A stretch of 64,000 bases of DNA from Pseudomonadota bacterium. GTDB lineage: Bacteria > Pseudomonadota > Alphaproteobacteria > Acetobacterales > Acetobacteraceae. Below, one piece after another: positions 8,526 through 18,027 of this stretch. Position 1 is the stretch's first letter. Every line of letters starts with the position of its first letter. A program made the position numbers and the translations under genes. The notes beneath the pieces were generated by a model. The model worked only from the letters and a program-made list of their open reading frames with translations. It made no database searches and was not told the DNA's origin. Where the stretch lies: contig JAFEFW010000001.1 of NCBI GenBank assembly GCA_018240405.1, positions 1 to 64,000 on the forward strand, given 5' to 3'.

Positions 8526-11500
8526 ATGGACGCGCGTAATCAGGCTGCGGCTCCCCGTGAGGCGCCGGCCAAGCCGACCGCGAATGTTTTCGCCGCCGCC
8601 GGTGGGGAAATGGCGACACTGATCGCTGAGACCGACTGGTCGGCCCTGCCGATTGGGCCCGAGGCAGCCTGGCCGCAAAGCCTGACCACTAGCCTGCGAA
8701 TTCTGGTGACGTCCCGTTACGCCATGTGGATGGCCTGGGGGGCGGATCTGACGATGTTCTACAACGATGCTTACGCGCCGACGCTGGGTGTGAAGCATCC
8801 GTGGGCGCTGGGCAAGCCAGCGGACCAGGTATGGTCGGAGATTTGGCCCGATATCGGCCCACGTATCACAAAGGTGATGCAGACGGGTTCCGCCACCTGG
8901 GACGAGGGCCTGCTGCTGTTTCTGGAGCGCAGCGGTTATCCGGAAGAAACCTACCACACCTTCTCCTACAGCCCGCTGCCGGACGACGACGGGTCGGTCG
9001 GCGGCATGCTGTGCGTCGTGACCGAGGATACGGTGCGCGTGGTGGGCGAGCGGCGTCTGGCGACGCTGCGGGACCTCGGCAGCCAGCTTGCGTCGGCCAG
9101 CACGGAATCTGATGTGTGCGTGGCGGTCGAGCACGCGCTTGCGCGCAACGCTCGCGACCTGCCGTTCAGCATCGTCTATCTACGGGAGCCGGGATCGAAC
9201 CGGCTGCGGCGTGTGTGCCAGACTGGCGGTGTCGACGATGGGCTGGCGCCTCGTCATGTCGATGACGCGGCGGGATTGCCCTGGCCAGCGGCGGACATTC
9301 TAGGGGGGACCGCCACCTGCATTGTGCACGACGTGCGCGGCGGCGGTGGGTTGCTGCCATGCGGCGATTGGGATCGTCCGCCGGAGCGGGTGGCGATCGT
9401 GCCGATTCCGGCGCAGGGGCAGGAACCGCCGGTTGGCCTGTTGATCGCCGGATTGAATCCATACCGGCCGTTCCAGGAAGCATATGCGGGGTTCATCGAT
9501 CTGGTGGCGGCGCAGATCGCCGGCGGCTTGGCATCGGCCGGCGCGTATGAGGCCGAACGGCGTCGCGCCGAGGCACTGGCCGAGGTCGATCGGGCAAAAA
9601 CCGTATTCTTCTCAAACGTTAGCCACGAATTCCGTACGCCGCTGACCTTGATGCTGGGCCCTTTGGAGGAGGAGATTGCCGCGCTGTCGAAGCACCGCGC
9701 CGGACAAGAGGTCGCGGCTCGGTTGGCCGTCGTGCAACTGAATGGGTTGCGTTTGCTTCGGTTGGTAAACACGCTGCTGGACTTTTCCAGGATCGAGGCC
9801 GGCCGGATGGATGCCCGGTTCTACCCGGTCGACCTGAGCCAGGTGACAGCTGACCTCGCCAGCACGTTCCGCTCCGCCTGCGATCGCGCCGGTCTGGTGC
9901 TGACGGTGGCATGCCCGCCGCTGCCGCAGCCTGTCTATGTCGATACCGACATGTGGGAACGCATTGTCCTCAACCTGTTGTCCAACGCCTTTAAGTTTAC
10001 CTTGAAGGGGGGCATCATCGTTCGCGTTGAGGCGGTGGGTGAAGCGGCTGAATTCAGCGTGCAGGACACCGGCGTTGGCATACCGGTGCATGAACTGCCG
10101 CATCTGTTCGACCGGTTCCACCGCATCAAGGGGCAGCGCGGGCGGACGCTGGAGGGCACCGGCATCGGTCTGGCGCTGGTGAACGAATTGGTTCAGCTAC
10201 ACCGTGGAACCATTCGGGTTGAAAGCGCTGTTGACGTTGGCACTACGGTGACGCTGCGCATGTCCTTTGGCCGCGCCCACCTGCCAGAACGCAATGTTTC
10301 GGAAACAGATAGCCCGAATGACGTCGGTGGGATTGCGGCTGCCGCATTCGTGCAAGAAGCAATGCGCTGGCTGCCGGAGGCCGACGACGGGGCGACTGTG
10401 ATGCTCGACGGTGTTGCCGTTGCTACGCCGGATATGCTGACCATGGCACCGCCCGTGGCGGGTGGCATCACGCAGCAGCGGCGGATTGTTCTGGCTGACG
10501 ATAACGCTGACATGCGTGGGTATGTCTCACGCCTGCTGCGTAGCGCTAACTATGAGGTGGTCACAGTCCGCGACGGCGCCGAGGCGCTGAAGGCGGTTCG
10601 TGAAAACCCGCCGGACCTGGTCCTGTCCGACATCATGATGCCGCATCTGGACGGCTTCGGGCTGCTCGCTGCGATCCGTGAGGATGCCGCGGTTGCCGAC
10701 CTGCCGGTCATTCTGCTGTCCGCCCGTGCTGGTGAGGAGGCCCGCGTGGAAGGGCTGGACGCCGGCGCCGACGACTACCTGATGAAGCCGTTCTCGGCCC
10801 GGGAACTGCTCGCCCGTATCCGTTCCAATCTGGAACTGGCGCGATTGCGACGGCAGGCGCGCGATGCGTTGCGCGACGCCAATGAGCGGCTGGAACAGCG
10901 CGTCATCGAGGAGGTGGCGCGTCGCACGGCGGCGGAGGACGCAGCGCGCCAATCGCAGAAGATGGAGGCGATCGGTCACCTAACCGGGGGCGTGGCCCAT
11001 GATTTCAACAACCTGCTGACCATCATCGGCGGCGGCATCGAGACTTTGCAACGTACCCTCTCCACCATCCCGCTCGGCGCTGACGAACCGCGCGTCAACC
11101 GCTCCGTCGCCATGATCGTCCGCGGGGCGGAGCGGGCCGCAACGTTAACGCACCGGCTGCTGGCATTCGCCCGACGTCAGGCGTTGAACCCGCGGCCGAT
11201 GGACGCCAACCGTCTTGTTGCAGGGGTTTCGGAACTCCTGCGGCGGACGCTGGGGGAGGCGATTGCGCTGGAGACAGTGCTGGCGGGCGATCTATGGCGG
11301 ACTCTCGCGGACGCAAACCAGTTGGAGAACGCCTTGCTGAACCTGGCGGTCAATGCACGTGACGCGATGCCGGAAGGTGGCCGGCTCACTGTGGAGACCG
11401 CCAACAGTTACCTGAGCGACGAATATGCTGCCGCCCACCAGGATGTCCGGGCTGGCCAGTACGTCATGATCGCGGTCAGCGACACCGGCTGCGGGATGGA

Positions 11501-12101
11501 CAAGGCGACGCTCGATCAGGTGTTCGAGCCGTTCTTTACCACCAAGGATGCGGGCCACGGTACCGGCCTTGGCCTCAGCCAGGTCTATGGCTTCATCAAG
11601 CAGTCGCAAGGCCACATCAAGCTCTACAGCGAGGTTGGCCACGGCACTGTCGCAAAGCTCTACCTGCCGAGGCTGATCGGCGCAGCGGCCGAACCCGAGG
11701 CGCCTGAACTGGAGCCCGCCGCGCCGCTTGGACGCGGCGAAACCATCCTGGTGGTCGAGGATGAAACAGTTGTGCGGGAATATTCGGTTCAGTCGCTGCG
11801 TGAGCTTGGTTACCGCACGCACGCCGTTGGCAATGGACCTGCCGCGTTGCGCGTGCTGCGGCGGGACTCTTCGATCGTGCTCCTGTTCACGGATATTGGT
11901 CTGCCAGGTGGTATGACCGGCCGCCAACTCGCCGACGCGGCGCTGGCTCTGCGGCCAAACTTGAAAGTGCTGTACACTACCGGGTACGCGCGCAATGCCA
12001 TCGTGCATGGCGGGACACTCGATGCCGGTGCGCAATTGCTGCCGAAGCCTTTCAGTTTCTCAGCGCTTGCCGCCCGCGTGCGTGCTGTGCTCGACGCGTA
12101 G
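8526..12101 (+). CDS. Hybrid histidine kinase with two kinase cores and two receivers
   Basis: A 1191-residue signalling protein without obvious membrane segments, so probably cytoplasmic. Order: a PAS-like domain (about 45-185), a GAF-like domain (about 190-350), a first HisKA with His367 in SNVSHEFRTP, a first ATPase domain (N box around Asn487), a receiver with phosphoacceptor Asp702 (LSDIMMPHLDG), a short coiled coil, a second HisKA with His825 in GGVAHDFNNLL, a second ATPase domain (Asn943) and a terminal receiver with Asp1123 (FTDIGLPGG). All four phospho-sites and both nucleotide sites look intact. ATG 8526 has GGAGGTGA five bases upstream. No output domain is present; the nearby lone receiver (12820-13260) is a possible partner. 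The signal sensed is unknown. Confidence 0.9.
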   Translation: MDARNQAAAPREAPAKPTANVFAAAGGEMATLIAETDWSALPIGPEAAWPQSLTTSLRILVTSRYAMWMAWGADLTMFYNDAYAPTLGVKHPWALGKPADQVWSEIWPDIGPRITKVMQTGSATWDEGLLLFLERSGYPEETYHTFSYSPLPDDDGSVGGMLCVVTEDTVRVVGERRLATLRDLGSQLASASTESDVCVAVEHALARNARDLPFSIVYLREPGSNRLRRVCQTGGVDDGLAPRHVDDAAGLPWPAADILGGTATCIVHDVRGGGGLLPCGDWDRPPERVAIVPIPAQGQEPPVGLLIAGLNPYRPFQEAYAGFIDLVAAQIAGGLASAGAYEAERRRAEALAEVDRAKTVFFSNVSHEFRTPLTLMLGPLEEEIAALSKHRAGQEVAARLAVVQLNGLRLLRLVNTLLDFSRIEAGRMDARFYPVDLSQVTADLASTFRSACDRAGLVLTVACPPLPQPVYVDTDMWERIVLNLLSNAFKFTLKGGIIVRVEAVGEAAEFSVQDTGVGIPVHELPHLFDRFHRIKGQRGRTLEGTGIGLALVNELVQLHRGTIRVESAVDVGTTVTLRMSFGRAHLPERNVSETDSPNDVGGIAAAAFVQEAMRWLPEADDGATVMLDGVAVATPDMLTMAPPVAGGITQQRRIVLADDNADMRGYVSRLLRSANYEVVTVRDGAEALKAVRENPPDLVLSDIMMPHLDGFGLLAAIREDAAVADLPVILLSARAGEEARVEGLDAGADDYLMKPFSARELLARIRSNLELARLRRQARDALRDANERLEQRVIEEVARRTAAEDAARQSQKMEAIGHLTGGVAHDFNNLLTIIGGGIETLQRTLSTIPLGADEPRVNRSVAMIVRGAERAATLTHRLLAFARRQALNPRPMDANRLVAGVSELLRRTLGEAIALETVLAGDLWRTLADANQLENALLNLAVNARDAMPEGGRLTVETANSYLSDEYAAAHQDVRAGQYVMIAVSDTGCGMDKATLDQVFEPFFTTKDAGHGTGLGLSQVYGFIKQSQGHIKLYSEVGHGTVAKLYLPRLIGAAAEPEAPELEPAAPLGRGETILVVEDETVVREYSVQSLRELGYRTHAVGNGPAALRVLRRDSSIVLLFTDIGLPGGMTGRQLADAALALRPNLKVLYTTGYARNAIVHGGTLDAGAQLLPKPFSFSALAARVRAVLDA

Positions 12102-12232
12102 GCCGTCGATCCAAGACCGCGTGTCATGCACGATTGACGGTTGCCAGACGCATCCATTTTAGCGAAATTGACAATGGAAGTTGACAACGCCGGAACAGGC
12201 TGCCGGCCAGGCTGAGTCCAGGAGGCTACACT

Positions 12233-12670
12233 ATGACGGTCGGGGCGGTGCTGAAAAGCAAGGAGACGTCCACAATCGTCGCGGTGGAGCCGTCTGCGAC
12301 GATACTGGAGATTGCCGAGGTTATTTCGTCCCGACGCATTGGCGCCGTGCTTGTGCTTGACGCAGCCGGCGGAGTCGCGGGTATCGTCAGTGAGCGCGAC
12401 GTGGTGAAGGCGCTTGCCGCACAGAAGGAAAAAGCCCTGACCTTGCGGGCCGACAGCTTGATGACCCGCAATGTGACAACGGCCACGTCCGCCACGACTG
12501 TGGTGCAGGCGATGAATATCATGGATGCCGGGTATTTCCGTCACCTGCCGGTGGTGAACAACGGCAAGCTGGAAGGCATTATCAGCATACGTGACCTGGT
12601 TCGCTATCGCATCCAGCTTCACGAACAGGACCTGGAGAACATGAAGGCCTATATCGCGCGGATGGTGTAG
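12233..12670 (+). CDS. CBS-pair domain protein
   Basis: A small cytoplasmic protein of 145 residues made of two CBS motifs (about 8-65 and 75-132) and little else. Repeats such as RRIGAVLVLDAAGGVAGIVSERDVV and GYFRHLPVVNNGKLEGIISIRDLV are typical. CBS pairs bind adenine nucleotides and act as energy or redox sensors, usually by regulating a partner. Stand-alone members are common in Alphaproteobacteria and lack a fixed role. AGGAGG lies 7 bases before the ATG. It sits 131 bases after the double kinase and on the same strand, so a shared signalling role is possible but not shown. Confidence 0.88.
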   Translation: MTVGAVLKSKETSTIVAVEPSATILEIAEVISSRRIGAVLVLDAAGGVAGIVSERDVVKALAAQKEKALTLRADSLMTRNVTTATSATTVVQAMNIMDAGYFRHLPVVNNGKLEGIISIRDLVRYRIQLHEQDLENMKAYIARMV

Positions 12671-12819
12671 CGCATGGAGTGCCGCGGTTCAGAAGGGTGC
12701 CGGCTCGAAACGGTTGCAGCGCGGCAGGGTCCGGCGCCACCGGTCTGGATTATTACGCAGGCAGCCACCAGCGATCAGTCCGTCTTTGTGTCTGCCAGAG
12801 GGATCCGGCTGTTGCAGAG

Positions 12820-13260
12820 TCAGTCGTTCGGCCGGTGCGTGTAGCCGGTCAGCAGCGCCGGCGGCAGTAGTTCATTGATCCTGCCCAGAAGGGTTTCCAG
12901 ACTGTACGGCTTTGGCAGCACCGGCAAGCTACGGTTGGCGTCCCGCATAAGCCCGGCATAACCTGAGGTCAGCAGCACTGGCAGGGCAGGGCGGTGTGTC
13001 ATCAGCCATTGTGCAAGGTCGAAGCCGTCGAGCCGCCCTGGCATGCGAACATCCGAAAATACCAGATCCACGTGTGTATTCGATGTTAGAATGGCGAGTG
13101 CCTCATCGGCATTTGCCGCCTCCAGCACGTGAAAATCGCTGAAACGCAAGTATTCGGCCGCGGAAAGCCGGACGAGTTCCTCATCCTCAACGAGCAGAAT
13201 CACTGGCGGACTGTGAACCGGGGCAGCCGTGCCGCGGGAGGTCATGGTGCCGGCAAGCAT
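12820..13260 (-). CDS. Single-domain response regulator (receiver only)
   Basis: About 146 residues, essentially one CheY-like receiver. It has the acidic pair in LLVEDEELV near residue 26, phosphoacceptor Asp70 in LVFSDVRMPG, the conserved Thr/Ser position in LLTSGYAG and the Lys of LPKPYS. No DNA-binding or enzymatic output domain follows. Such receivers act as phosphate shuttles or sinks. ATG 13260 is preferred over ATG 13245 because an AAGGGG stretch lies about 10 bases before it. It is transcribed toward the CBS and double-kinase genes, and its receiver resembles the second receiver of that kinase (GYA...PKP), which makes functional linkage plausible. Confidence 0.85.
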   Translation of the reverse strand: MLAGTMTSRGTAAPVHSPPVILLVEDEELVRLSAAEYLRFSDFHVLEAANADEALAILTSNTHVDLVFSDVRMPGRLDGFDLAQWLMTHRPALPVLLTSGYAGLMRDANRSLPVLPKPYSLETLLGRINELLPPALLTGYTHRPND

Positions 13261-13639
13261 TGAGTGATTGCCCCTTCCAGCAGGCCAACCCTCGGCCGGC
13301 CGCATTGCATCCCAGTCTCTTCAGAAACAATATGATATCTTACGCCATCCAGAAACGGTATCACATCCGCGTTATCCCGTGCGTTGCTGTATCGAGCCTG
13401 GAAGTAGCATCAGTTCGAGTTGTCCGGCTCGGCAAGGGCCAGCGTTACACATACCGATCACTAATGCTGCTTCATTCCGACAATTATTACTACTTTAAGA
13501 GCTGGTTGACTATCTGTTCGACGCGCAGCTGGTGAAAAACCCCTGTATTGCTTGACGGACAGCGCTGCGGTCGGTCGAACGTGCGAAGGTCTACAGCACG
13601 GCAGTTTAACCAGAGCATCCGGCACCGGCCATGGGTTGA
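13261..13639. other. 379-base intergenic stretch, no gene seen
   Basis: Noticeably poorer in G+C than its surroundings. Open frames here show no family features and no ribosome site. It should hold the promoter of the receiver gene (reading left). One imperfect inverted repeat, TGATATC at 13333 and GGTATCA at 13357, could be a binding site, but this is speculative. Confidence 0.4.
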
Positions 13640-15088
13640 TCAGCTCTGATGCAGGAACGCCCGTACCTGATCGGTCACCGTATCCTTCGGGAACATGCCC
13701 GCCAACACCCGCGCACGGGTTAGCGGATCGCTGGCAAAGAACCGCTCGTACAGAACCTGGCGGCTGCCAAACGAACTGCAGGCAATGTCCCAGGCTAGGT
13801 GGAATAGCCGCACGCGCTCGTCCGCGGGGCTGCCATCCGTTGCAAGATACTGCTCAATATGTCCTGCAAGTGGGCCATGCATATCGGCCTCGGTCGGCAG
13901 GATCATCAGGCTTGACGAGCCTAAGAGCTGCAAAATCTCCACCATCCGCGGGTATGCGGTCATGAACAGGTTGCGCGTCGCCTCGGCCGGCAACGGTGCG
14001 GGACACATGATGCCCCACTCATCGGTCTGTGCATCGGCCTCGGCCGCGCGCATGCAGGCACGCATAAGCTCCGCATACATCACAAGCTCGCCGATGCGCT
14101 CCTCGACGTGAGGCAATTGGGTGTTGCCCAGTGCCTCCGTCATCAGCAGCGCCACACCCAATACCAGTTCGCACTTCGCGAGATTCTTGGCGCAGCCTTG
14201 ATGCGCCGTATGGGCCGACGAATGCGTGCGTGCGGCGGTGTTGTTGAGCTTTCCAACGTCACCGTGGATGAACACACGCTCCCACGGAACCACCACGTCG
14301 TCAAAGAAGACAATGCTGTCCATTTCCTCAAACCGCGAGCCCAGCGGGTGGTCGTAATGGGACTTGGCATCGTCAAAACTGTCACGGCAAAGGAAGCGCA
14401 GCCCGGGCGTGTTGCAAGGCAGGGCAAAGCTCAGCGCAAACGGGCTGTAGTGGTCCAGGTGCTGCGCGAGGCGAGGTGAGTAGACCGCAATCTCGTCCGC
14501 CAGCGGTCCGAGCGTCGCCAGCACGCGTGCACCGCGAACGGTCAAGCCGGCAGAGGACTCCTTGACCACCTGCAGCGCGGTACCCGCTTGTAGGTTGAAC
14601 ATACCATCAATCTTGCGGCTCCGCTGCAGGTTGATCAGCGAATGCGTCAGCACGAGGTCATTCTTTGAAATATAATGGTAATAATTGCGCATATTATCGG
14701 CAAAGTCGTGCGAGCCGGTGCCGAAATAGTCTGCCGCGCCGGCCCAGCAGGCAAAGGTGACGTTCATGAAGTCAGGCGACCGGCCCATCATGCCGCACGT
14801 GCTCCGGGCCCATTTCAGCATCATGTCCCGCCGTCGGACGAGATCTTCCTGTGTGCGCGGAATGATGAACGACAGGCCGAGCGTCTCACCCGTGTCGGGA
14901 GAAGCAAAGGTCATGCTCTCGCGGTGCTCTGGCGCGCATTGCTGATCGTACAGCGACGCGATCGCCCTCGCGCCATTGGCTAATCCAGGCTCCACAGTGA
15001 CATCATCAACACGCTTGCCGCGCAGCCAGACCTCGACCTGCCGGTCCCGAAGTCCCGCCAGATACTGCGCGCCTGTGCGAACCGGCAT
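13640..15088 (-). CDS. 4-hydroxyphenylacetate 3-monooxygenase family, oxygenase subunit (HpaB-like)
   Basis: A 482-residue member of the HpaB/acyl-CoA-dehydrogenase-fold monooxygenases, which use reduced FAD from a separate reductase to hydroxylate phenols or related aromatics. The N-terminus (RTGAQYLAGLRDRQVEVWLRG) and the blocks SFIIPRTQEDLVRRR, FDDVVVPWERVFI and HTAHQG are typical of the family, and the length fits. GGGAGG six bases before ATG 15088 supports the start. No HpaC-type flavin reductase, nor other genes of 4-hydroxyphenylacetate breakdown, lie nearby, so the substrate is open; 4-hydroxybutyryl-CoA dehydratase is a relative but normally carries Cys/His cluster ligands not evident here. 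Confidence 0.85.
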   Translation of the reverse strand: MPVRTGAQYLAGLRDRQVEVWLRGKRVDDVTVEPGLANGARAIASLYDQQCAPEHRESMTFASPDTGETLGLSFIIPRTQEDLVRRRDMMLKWARSTCGMMGRSPDFMNVTFACWAGAADYFGTGSHDFADNMRNYYHYISKNDLVLTHSLINLQRSRKIDGMFNLQAGTALQVVKESSAGLTVRGARVLATLGPLADEIAVYSPRLAQHLDHYSPFALSFALPCNTPGLRFLCRDSFDDAKSHYDHPLGSRFEEMDSIVFFDDVVVPWERVFIHGDVGKLNNTAARTHSSAHTAHQGCAKNLAKCELVLGVALLMTEALGNTQLPHVEERIGELVMYAELMRACMRAAEADAQTDEWGIMCPAPLPAEATRNLFMTAYPRMVEILQLLGSSSLMILPTEADMHGPLAGHIEQYLATDGSPADERVRLFHLAWDIACSSFGSRQVLYERFFASDPLTRARVLAGMFPKDTVTDQVRAFLHQS

Positions 15089-15160
15089 CCCGTCCTCCCG
15101 TCTTATTGAGCAGGACTGTCCGCGCCCTGCGCTACCGGGTCAAGGCGTCGCGCGCTGCTA

Positions 15161-17338
15161 TCACCATGCGACTGTGCGGGCCGTCAGCACCGTCTGCTCG
15201 GCGATCCGCTTCATCGGCCCGATACTCTCAAGCGGCTCCGAACCGGCGACGGCGTGGGCCAGGATAATGAAGTCGCGCGCCCAGCCGCGATGCACCATCG
15301 ACGACGCACTCTGGCACCACAGCGCGATCAGCAGGAAGCGTTCGGCCCAACTCAGCCGTTGCGCCGGCAGCACCTGTTCCAGCACCAGACGGAGCGCCGC
15401 AGGATTGTCGGTCCGCGGCACGGTGGCGATCAGGCGGTGCACGTCCTGATGATCCTCGAACCAGGAATGCGCGACATCGTGGTCCGCCATCCAGTCCAGC
15501 ATTCGCCGGAATGAAGCCTCCCGCGCAGCCGGCGTCCGGTCCTGCGCGTCCAGCGCATCAAACATCGCTGCCGCCTCGGCGGCGACATCGAGGCCACGGT
15601 CGCGCCAGTCGGGGCTGACGCTGTATTCGGCAATTTCCAGGACTTTCTGGCTGGGCACGTCGCCGTGGGCTAATCCGGCTCGAATAGCATGTTGGACGAC
15701 GGTGTCGACGTAGGCACGCTCCACCTCATCGCAAACTACCGCGGACTTGAGCTCCTTGACCATGCTGTTGATGTCGCGGCGGGGTGCCTCGGGGTCCACC
15801 CACGCATCTGCGACGCCAACGCCGTGCTTGAGCAGCAGGCCCGCGACCAGGCCCTTTTTTGCGGAACGGCTAACCGCAAGGATGCTCTGAGCACCGGAGC
15901 CATCCACCACAGAAGCATAGAACATGACGTCGCCCGGCGGAACCCGGGCTGTGCCTGGCTGAGTGCCAGGCCACGGCCCGATTGGCACACCTGCCAGTCG
16001 CGCCTTCTGGATTGCTCTGTCCACACCCGGGCGATCAGCAGGCGGAATCCAATTCCGCACCGTAATGGCTCGCCGCAGCCAGTCAGGCGAGACAGTATCC
16101 GATCCGGCGATCTGTTCCATCGCGGCAGCGGCGGAGCGGCGGACGCCGCCATCGGCGTCGAGCAGCATCATCGGCACGGCTTCACGCAGCACGGCATGCG
16201 GCGACAGCGCAAGCTCCGTCGTCATGAAGCTGCGCAGGGCCGCGGGCATCACCGCGCCAGCGCTGCTGAGCGCGTCGATGACATCAAAGGGCGAGTCCAC
16301 CATCGACGCCATCTCGGCCGAGACACTGCGCAGCGACGCCAGAAGCTCTTCCGGTGGCGCCGGTTCTGCGATCGTCATGCCAGCTTCGGCCAATGCCTGC
16401 TGCACCTCGTCCGACACTGGCACGCGCGCCTCGGTCATCGCGGCGGCGAGGGCGAACCAGTCCTGCTGGTCCAGAGTTTCCTCACGCCCGAGTTCAATCA
16501 TCCGCTGCTGGTAGTCCGACAGCATGCGCTTCGCCCAGTCCCAGCCGCGATCCAGCCGATAGCGGACGAACTCAAGTTGCAAAGTCAGCAAGCGAAGGCA
16601 AACATCGACACGATTGCGTTGCCGCGGCTTCGCGGCCATCGCCTGCACCGTGGTCTCCATCAGCACCGGCAATAACTGTGGCGTCATCTCCAGCCACAGG
16701 CGATCATCCGGTGGAATGTCGGCCTTTGGCCGGCGGCTGCATTGATCCACCAATTGCTTCAGCCGTACGCGATCGTCCACATCAGCCGGCGGCGGCTCCT
16801 CGGGTGTTTCGTCGAACAGGGGTGGCTCATCGCTGTCGGCGCCCTCGGTCAAGGCCGCGAGGACGTCCTCCAGTTCCTCGTCCGATTCGTCTTCGGGCGC
16901 GAACTCCTCCAGCAAGTCGCTGAACGCCTTCATGATCGCCTTGAGGGAGCCGCTACGCTGCACAACCCGCGCATTGCGCAGAGTCTCGTGCTGCAACTGC
17001 CAAAGTCCGTCGATAGTCGCCGAGAACCCACGCTGCCGCAGCGTCACCCGTACCCCATACCGGCTGGTCAACGGATCAATGCGCCAGCGGACCGGATTGC
17101 TGCCGAGGCTCGTCTGGTCCTCGATCAGTGGCGGATCGCCGCGCAGGTCCCCTGGCTCCTTGTTCGGCGGCGACTGCCGGATCGGGTAGCGTGCCTTGTA
17201 CTCCGCCTCATTGTTGGGATCGAAAAAATAATCCGCCAGCACGAGATTGGCGGCGTGGATCAGCGCAAGGTCGATTTCAGCTGCCCCAGGCTCCTCGTGT
17301 TCATCCGGCTTTTTCGGTCCGGGCGCCCTCTTCGCCAT
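15161..17338 (-). CDS. Unknown 725-residue protein at the end of the rpmH operon
   Basis: I do not recognise this family. The protein has no signal peptide or membrane segment and is probably cytoplasmic. It begins with a charged Lys/Pro/Glu-rich tail. An acidic, Pro-rich linker at about 155-190 separates an N-terminal domain (about 15-150, containing a WRIDPLTSRYG segment) from a long, mostly helical remainder. Around residues 330-440 the pattern LREAVPMMLLDADGGVRRSAAAAMEQIAG looks like HEAT-type repeats, which usually mediate protein contacts. No catalytic motif stands out. ATG 17338 follows GGGGG at a suitable distance and overlaps the end of engB by 38 bases, so translation is probably coupled. 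The alternative TTG at 17356 is less likely. Confidence 0.75.
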   Translation of the reverse strand: MAKRAPGPKKPDEHEEPGAAEIDLALIHAANLVLADYFFDPNNEAEYKARYPIRQSPPNKEPGDLRGDPPLIEDQTSLGSNPVRWRIDPLTSRYGVRVTLRQRGFSATIDGLWQLQHETLRNARVVQRSGSLKAIMKAFSDLLEEFAPEDESDEELEDVLAALTEGADSDEPPLFDETPEEPPPADVDDRVRLKQLVDQCSRRPKADIPPDDRLWLEMTPQLLPVLMETTVQAMAAKPRQRNRVDVCLRLLTLQLEFVRYRLDRGWDWAKRMLSDYQQRMIELGREETLDQQDWFALAAAMTEARVPVSDEVQQALAEAGMTIAEPAPPEELLASLRSVSAEMASMVDSPFDVIDALSSAGAVMPAALRSFMTTELALSPHAVLREAVPMMLLDADGGVRRSAAAAMEQIAGSDTVSPDWLRRAITVRNWIPPADRPGVDRAIQKARLAGVPIGPWPGTQPGTARVPPGDVMFYASVVDGSGAQSILAVSRSAKKGLVAGLLLKHGVGVADAWVDPEAPRRDINSMVKELKSAVVCDEVERAYVDTVVQHAIRAGLAHGDVPSQKVLEIAEYSVSPDWRDRGLDVAAEAAAMFDALDAQDRTPAAREASFRRMLDWMADHDVAHSWFEDHQDVHRLIATVPRTDNPAALRLVLEQVLPAQRLSWAERFLLIALWCQSASSMVHRGWARDFIILAHAVAGSEPLESIGPMKRIAEQTVLTARTVAW

Positions 17339-18020
17339 TGTCGCCCCCTGATCCAAGAAGTGTTGCCAGTTCCGCCCGTAAGGCCGGAATTCCGGCGCCG
17401 GTTTCGCTGCTTGTTGCCACCACGCGTGGAAAAGCCGCTGGATGCGACCGAGCCAGTTGTGTCACTTCCTGTAGTTTGCGCGCGAGTGCCGGAGGCTTCA
17501 ACCCGTCCGCCTTGGTCAGTATGATCTGGAATGTCACCGCCGCGCGATCCAGCAGGTCCATGACCTCATGGTCGGCCGCTTTCAGTTCGATTCGTGCATC
17601 GAGCAGCAGAAAGACGCGTTGCAGTGAGGGCCGGCCGCGCAGGTAGTCGAACATCATGCCCTGCCAATCGGCTTTGATCTCTTTTGAGGCGCGGGCGTAG
17701 CCATAGCCAGGCATGTCGACCAGCGTCACCACGCCGCCGAGATCGAAAAAGTTGAGTTGCCGGGTCCGGCCAGGTTCAGACGAGGCGCGCGCCAGCCCTT
17801 TGCGGCCGGTCAGCGCGTTCAGCAGCGAGGACTTGCCGACATTGGACCGCCCGGCGAAGGCAATCTCCGGCCCGCCGATCGGCGGCAGCTGCGCCAGTGT
17901 CTGCGCGCCATGAAAGAACTGGCATTCCTTGGCAAACAGCAGGCGCCCGGCTTCCAGCGCCGCCGGGTCCTCCGCCGGGTCCAAAGGGTGGGCCGGGTCT
18001 GTTGGCACGGCTACCCGCAC
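17301..18020 (-). CDS. engB: Ribosome biogenesis GTPase EngB (YihA/YsxC)
   Basis: A small GTPase needed for assembly of the large ribosomal subunit and usually essential. The protein has 239 residues. All G motifs are visible: G1 GRSNVGKSS, the conserved GRTRQLNFF switch, G3 DMPGYGYA, G4 LTKADGL and a G5-like SSETGAGI. The N-terminus is extended by about 20 residues over E. coli EngB. The start is GTG 18020, seven bases after yidC. Position behind yidC is the standard order in Alphaproteobacteria. The 3' end overlaps the unknown gene downstream by 38 bases. Confidence 0.95.
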   Translation of the reverse strand: MRVAVPTDPAHPLDPAEDPAALEAGRLLFAKECQFFHGAQTLAQLPPIGGPEIAFAGRSNVGKSSLLNALTGRKGLARASSEPGRTRQLNFFDLGGVVTLVDMPGYGYARASKEIKADWQGMMFDYLRGRPSLQRVFLLLDARIELKAADHEVMDLLDRAAVTFQIILTKADGLKPPALARKLQEVTQLARSHPAAFPRVVATSSETGAGIPALRAELATLLGSGGDNGEEGARTEKAG

Positions 18021-18027
18021 CCGCCTG

